From CAZSNH01 sp052388455 (GTDB lineage Bacteria; Pseudomonadota; Alphaproteobacteria; Rhizobiales; Hyphomicrobiaceae), in assembly GCA_052388455.1 (NCBI GenBank), contig JBQTIA010000144.1, forward strand, positions 1 to 6,424: a stretch of 6,424 bases of DNA. The letters are read 5' to 3'. Made by a program: the position numbers and the translations under genes. Positions 3,828 to 6,424 of the stretch are shown here, piece by piece. Below the pieces are notes generated by a model that searched no databases, was not told the DNA's origin, and saw only the letters and a list, made by a program, of their open reading frames with translations. Position 1 is the stretch's first letter. Every line of letters starts with the position of its first letter.

Positions 3828-6424
3828 AGGCGAGTTTTGCCTCGATGGCCGCCAAAGCCGCGCCGGCCTTGGCGCCTTCCGGGCCTCCGGCCTGGGCCAT
3901 GTCGGCCCGGCCACCGCCGCCCTTGCCGCCGAGCGCCTCCGCCCCAGCCCGCACCAATTCGACGGCACTCCAGGTCTTCGTCAGGTCGTCGGTCACGCCC
4001 ACGGCGAGGCCCGCCTTGCCATCCTCTGTCACGCCGACGATGGCGACGATGCCGGAGCCGACCTGTTTCTTGCCGTCGTCGATGAGACCGCGCAGATCCT
4101 TCGGGTTGAGACCCTGCACCGTGCGCGCGAGCAGCTTGACCTTCCCGATCGTGCGGACCGAATCCGATCCTGGTCCGGTTGCGCCGTTGGCTGCGCCGGC
4201 ACCTCCTCCGCCGAGCGCGATCTGCTTGCGGGCGTCCGCCAGCTGCCGCTCGAGCGTGCGCCGCTCCTCGACCAGCGATTTGAGCCGCTCGACCACATCC
4301 TCGGGACGCGTCTTGAGCACGCCGGCCGCCTCGCGCAGCCGCTCGTCGGCGTCCGCGAGATGGGTGCGAGCGACATCCGCCGTCAGCGCTTCGATGCGCC
4401 GCACGCCGGACGCGCTGGCGCTCTCGCCGACGATGCGGATCAGCCCGATGTCGCCCGTGCGCCTGACGTGGGTTCCGCCGCAGAGTTCGATCGACCAGGC
4501 GCGGTTTGGAGCGCGGTTTGGTGTCTGACCCTGTGGGTCTGACACCGTGGCACCGATCGTCAAGGTGTCTGACCCTGTGGGTCTGATACCCTTCGAAATC
4601 CCCGTTGAAACCGGGTTCCCCATGGAGACGACGCGAACCTCGTCGCCGTACTTCTCGCCGAAGAGCGCCCGCGCACCGGACACCTTGGCGTCGTCGAGCG
4701 CCATGATCCGGGTCTCGACCGGCGCATTCTGCAGCACGTAGAGATTGGCCATCGACTCCACGGCCTTCACCTCGTCCGACGACATCGGCTTGGTGTGAAC
4801 GAAGTCGAAGCGCAGCCGGCCGGGCGCCACGAGGCTGCCCTTTTGCGCTACGTGCTCGCCGAGCACCTGCCGCAGGGCCTCGTGCAGGAGGTGCGTCGCA
4901 GAGTGATTGGCGCGGATCGCCGTGCGCTGGGTGTGATCGACCTCCAGTTCGACCGCATCGCCCGGTTTGAAACTTCCCTTTTCGACCTTGCCCAGATGGA
5001 CCAGGAGATCACCGAGCTTCTTCTGCGTGTCGGTGACCCGGAAAATGGCCCCCTTGGGTCCACGGATGACGCCGCGATCGCCGACCTGACCGCCGCTCTC
5101 GCCGTAGAACGGAGTCTGATTGACGACCAGCGCACCTTCGCTGCCGGCCTTCAGCTCCTTGGCGTCCTTCCCGGACGAAACCAGGGCGGCGACGACGCCC
5201 TCGGCCGTCTCGGTGTCGTAGCCGAGGAATTCCGTAGCGCCATTCTGCTCCTTGATTTCGAACCAGACAGTCTCCGTCGCCGCCTCGCCAGACCCCTTCC
5301 AGGCTTTGCGCGCTTCGTCCTTCTGCTTCTGCATCGAGGCCGCGAAGCCGGCGGTGTCGACACCGATGCCACGCGGACGCAAGGCATCCTCGGTCAGATC
5401 GACGGGAAAACCGTAAGTGTCGTAGAGCTTGAAGGCGACATCGCCGGCGAGCGTTTCGCCTTTGGTCAGACTTCCGGAGGCTTCGCCCAGCAGCTTCAAG
5501 CCGTTTTCCAGCGTTTTGCGAAAGCGGGTTTCTTCCAGCTTCAGGGTCTCGGTGATCAGCGGCTGGCCAGCGACAAGTTCGCCATAGGTATCGCCCATCT
5601 GGCGAACCAGCGCCGGCACGAGACGGTGCATCAGCGGGTCTTTGGCGCCGAGGATGTGGGCGTGGCGCATGGCACGGCGCATGATGCGGCGAAGGACGTA
5701 GCCGCGACCTTCGTTCGACGGCAGCACGCCGTCGGCGATCAGGAAGCTCGTCGCACGGAGATGATCGGCGATGACCTTGTGGCTCGACAGCGCCTCACCC
5801 TTCGCCGGAACACCCGTCGCATCGACGGACGCCTGGATCAGCGCCTTGAAGAGATCGGTCTCGTAGTTGTCATGCGTGCCCTGAAGCACCGCTGAAATGC
5901 GTTCGAGGCCCATGCCGGTGTCGATCGAGGGCTTGGGCAGTCCTACGCGGTCGCCGGGCCCCCGCTGCTCGTACTGCATGAAAACGAGATTCCAGATCTC
6001 GATGAAGCGGTCGCCGTCGGCATCCTTCGACCCCGGCGGTCCGCCCGCAATCTTCGGTCCGTGATCGTAGAAAATCTCCGAGCACGGGCCGCAGGGGCCG
6101 GTATCGCCCATGGCCCAGAAGTTGTCCGACGACGCGATGCGGATGATCCGGTCGTCGGAAAAGCCGGTCAGCTTTTTCCAGATGCGGAAGGCGTCGTCGT
6201 CGTCGTGATAGACGGTGACCAGGAGTCGCTTCCTATCGAGCCCGTACTCCTTGGTGATCAGCTTCCAGGCGAACTCGATCGCGCGCTCTTTGAAGTAGTC
6301 CCCGAACGAGAAGTTGCCGAGCATCTCGAAGAACGTGTGATGGCGCGCGGTGTAGCCGACGTTGTCGAGGTCGTTATGCTTGCCGCCCGCGCGCACGCAC
6401 TTCTGCGAGGAAGCCGCGCGAGGG
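3817..6424 (-). CDS. alaS: Alanyl-tRNA synthetase, 5' end beyond the window
   Basis: Class II synthetase that charges tRNA-Ala and hydrolyses mischarged Ser- or Gly-tRNA-Ala in the cytosol. The frame stays open to the window edge, and codons before the GTG at 6396 read PRAASSQKC, continuing into VRAGGKHNDLDNVGY as in other AlaRS. The GTG is therefore an internal Val; about 60 N-terminal residues lie outside. Numbering from that Val: motif 2 (1-34), GDTGPCGPCSEI (98-108), motif 3 GMGLERI (161-167), tRNA-recognition helices to about 370, editing domain with zinc ligands HSATH (498-502) and CGGTH (639-643), a coiled coil (about 680-725), and a C-Ala domain with GGGGRADMAQAGG (826-838). All key motifs are intact. 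Predicted full length is about 927 residues against 876 in E. coli; much of the excess is an insertion at about 594-633 that holds two palindromic repeats. The upstream neighbour in relatives is often recA. Confidence 0.97.
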   Translation of the reverse strand, partial: PRAASSQKCVRAGGKHNDLDNVGYTARHHTFFEMLGNFSFGDYFKERAIEFAWKLITKEYGLDRKRLLVTVYHDDDDAFRIWKKLTGFSDDRIIRIASSDNFWAMGDTGPCGPCSEIFYDHGPKIAGGPPGSKDADGDRFIEIWNLVFMQYEQRGPGDRVGLPKPSIDTGMGLERISAVLQGTHDNYETDLFKALIQASVDATGVPAKGEALSSHKVIADHLRATSFLIADGVLPSNEGRGYVLRRIMRRAMRHAHILGAKDPLMHRLVPALVRQMGDTYGELVAGQPLITETLKLEETRFRKTLENGLKLLGEASGSLTKGETLAGDVAFKLYDTYGFPVDLTEDALRPRGIGVDTAGFAASMQKQKDEARKAWKGSGEAATETVWFEIKEQNGATEFLGYDTETAEGVVAALVSSGKDAKELKAGSEGALVVNQTPFYGESGGQVGDRGVIRGPKGAIFRVTDTQKKLGDLLVHLGKVEKGSFKPGDAVELEVDHTQRTAIRANHSATHLLHEALRQVLGEHVAQKGSLVAPGRLRFDFVHTKPMSSDEVKAVESMANLYVLQNAPVETRIMALDDAKVSGARALFGEKYGDEVRVVSMGNPVSTGISKGIRPTGSDTLTIGATVSDPQGQTPNRAPNRAWSIELCGGTHVRRTGDIGLIRIVGESASASGVRRIEALTADVARTHLADADERLREAAGVLKTRPEDVVERLKSLVEERRTLERQLADARKQIALGGGGAGAANGATGPGSDSVRTIGKVKLLARTVQGLNPKDLRGLIDDGKKQVGSGIVAIVGVTEDGKAGLAVGVTDDLTKTWSAVELVRAGAEALGGKGGGGRADMAQAGGPEGAKAGAALAAIEAKLASAA
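4499..4522. repeat. 12-bp tandem duplication next to the palindromes
   Basis: GCGCGGTTTGGA (4499-4510) is followed directly by GCGCGGTTTGGT (4511-4522), eleven of twelve bases identical. On the alaS strand this yields a repeated tetrapeptide, PNRA-PNRA, immediately before WSIELCGGTH. The second unit runs three bases into palindrome copy 1, so the duplication sits at the junction between host gene and inserted sequence. It adds whole codons and keeps the frame. Confidence 0.8.
4520..4546. repeat. Palindromic REP-like repeat, copy 1 (inside alaS)
   Basis: A 27-bp imperfect palindrome: arm GGTGTCTGACCC, three-base loop TGT, arm GGGTCTGACACC. Eleven of twelve arm positions pair; the only mismatch is the seventh (T-T on the + strand, A-A in the mRNA). 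It is identical to copy 2 at 26 of 27 positions. In alaS it is read as (T)VSDPQGQTP. Its shape resembles bacterial REP/MITE repeats. No other copy was found in this window. Confidence 0.85.
4564..4590. repeat. Palindromic REP-like repeat, copy 2 (inside alaS)
   Basis: Same 27-bp palindrome as copy 1, in the same orientation 44 bp further on (17-bp spacer 4547-4563). It differs only at 4587 (T for C, giving GATACC in the right arm), which weakens one outer pair in the mRNA. In alaS it is read as GIRPTGSDT, a different frame from copy 1. Because each copy is nearly self-complementary, the two can also pair with one another across the spacer. Confidence 0.85.

Larger units (their letters stand above)
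4498..4617 (-). other. In-frame insertion segment in the AlaRS editing domain
   Basis: Residues about 594-633 of the visible protein lie between VRVVSMG and WSIELCGGTH. They consist of low-complexity, Gly/Thr/Ser/Pro/Asn-rich sequence including GIRPTGSDT, VSDPQGQT and PNRAPNRA. In E. coli AlaRS the same two landmarks are almost adjacent (SMGDFSTELCGGTH), and in rhizobial AlaRS from memory about 10-12 residues separate them. Roughly 30 residues are thus extra. The segment holds both palindromic repeats and a tandem duplication, and the reading frame is kept throughout. It is expected to form a surface loop just before the zinc-binding Cys of the editing site. Confidence 0.72.

Noticed and set aside
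4154..4177. Inverted repeat CGGACC/GGTCCG within alaS
   Set aside because: Only 6 bp with a 12-base loop in GC-rich coding sequence; expected by chance.
2570..4528. Long open frame on the + strand (652 codons) across the antiporter and alaS genes
   Set aside because: It lies opposite two well-recognised genes, has Ser/Arg/Pro/Ala-rich composition with no family motif, and is the usual shadow frame of GC-rich coding DNA.
5352..5365. Palindrome CGGTGTCGACACCG in alaS, sharing GGTGTC/GACACC with the REP-like repeat
   Set aside because: It lacks the inner TGACCC/GGGTCT part and encodes ordinary AlaRS residues (GVDT), so it is not counted as a third copy.
4795..5895. 366-codon + strand frame antisense to alaS
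   Set aside because: It is the complement of strongly conserved AlaRS codons; no independent evidence of coding.
6192..6206. CGT trinucleotide run (five units) in alaS
   Set aside because: It encodes a short Asp run in YHDDDDAF, an acidic spot in AlaRS relatives too; short enough to be ordinary codon repetition.
6394..6396. GTG as the start of alaS
   Set aside because: The codons upstream of it (PRAASSQKC) match the conserved AlaRS sequence and the frame is open to the window edge, so this is an internal Val.

Overview
The window is GC-rich with dense, bidirectional coding. It most likely comes from an alphaproteobacterium of the Hyphomicrobiales (Rhizobiales) type. The reasons are the style of the alanyl-tRNA synthetase (AlaRS), an NADP-isocitrate dehydrogenase C-terminus of the eukaryote-like/rhizobial type at the left edge, and the nearness of icd and alaS, which from memory is a common neighbourhood in that group. 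The exact genus cannot be read from the sequence.

Layout. On the + strand, positions 1-71 hold the last 22 codons of a gene read as icd. An 87-base gap follows with a well-formed sigma70-like promoter (TTGACG, 17 bp, TAGATT). Its -10 is overlapped by a 17-bp palindrome (TTAGCTAAcTTAGCTAA). This drives a two-gene type II toxin-antitoxin operon: a Phd/YefM-fold antitoxin (159-470) and a VapC-family PIN-domain ribonuclease (467-853), coupled by an ATGA overlap. The rest is on the - strand. Reading in the direction of transcription it holds alaS (enters at 6424 without its start, ends at 3817), a full-length CPA2/Kef-type cation:proton antiporter with a cytoplasmic nucleotide-binding domain (3669-1843), and a membrane-anchored or exported alpha/beta-hydrolase (1752-859). 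The hydrolase meets the toxin tail to tail with five bases between their stops.

Most of this is housekeeping (translation, TCA cycle, cation homeostasis) with a small accessory toxin-antitoxin module inserted beside icd. The unusual part lies inside alaS. Just before the zinc-binding CGGTH motif of the editing domain, the protein carries about 30 residues more than relatives usually have. That extra DNA contains two nearly identical 27-bp imperfect palindromes (4520-4546 and 4564-4590) and a 12-bp tandem duplication. The palindromes look like a REP/MITE-type element inserted in frame in an essential gene, similar in concept to the Rickettsia palindromic elements. The two copies are read in different frames, both open. 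This is the observation most worth following up; no defence system, CRISPR array, RNA gene or complete transposon was seen.
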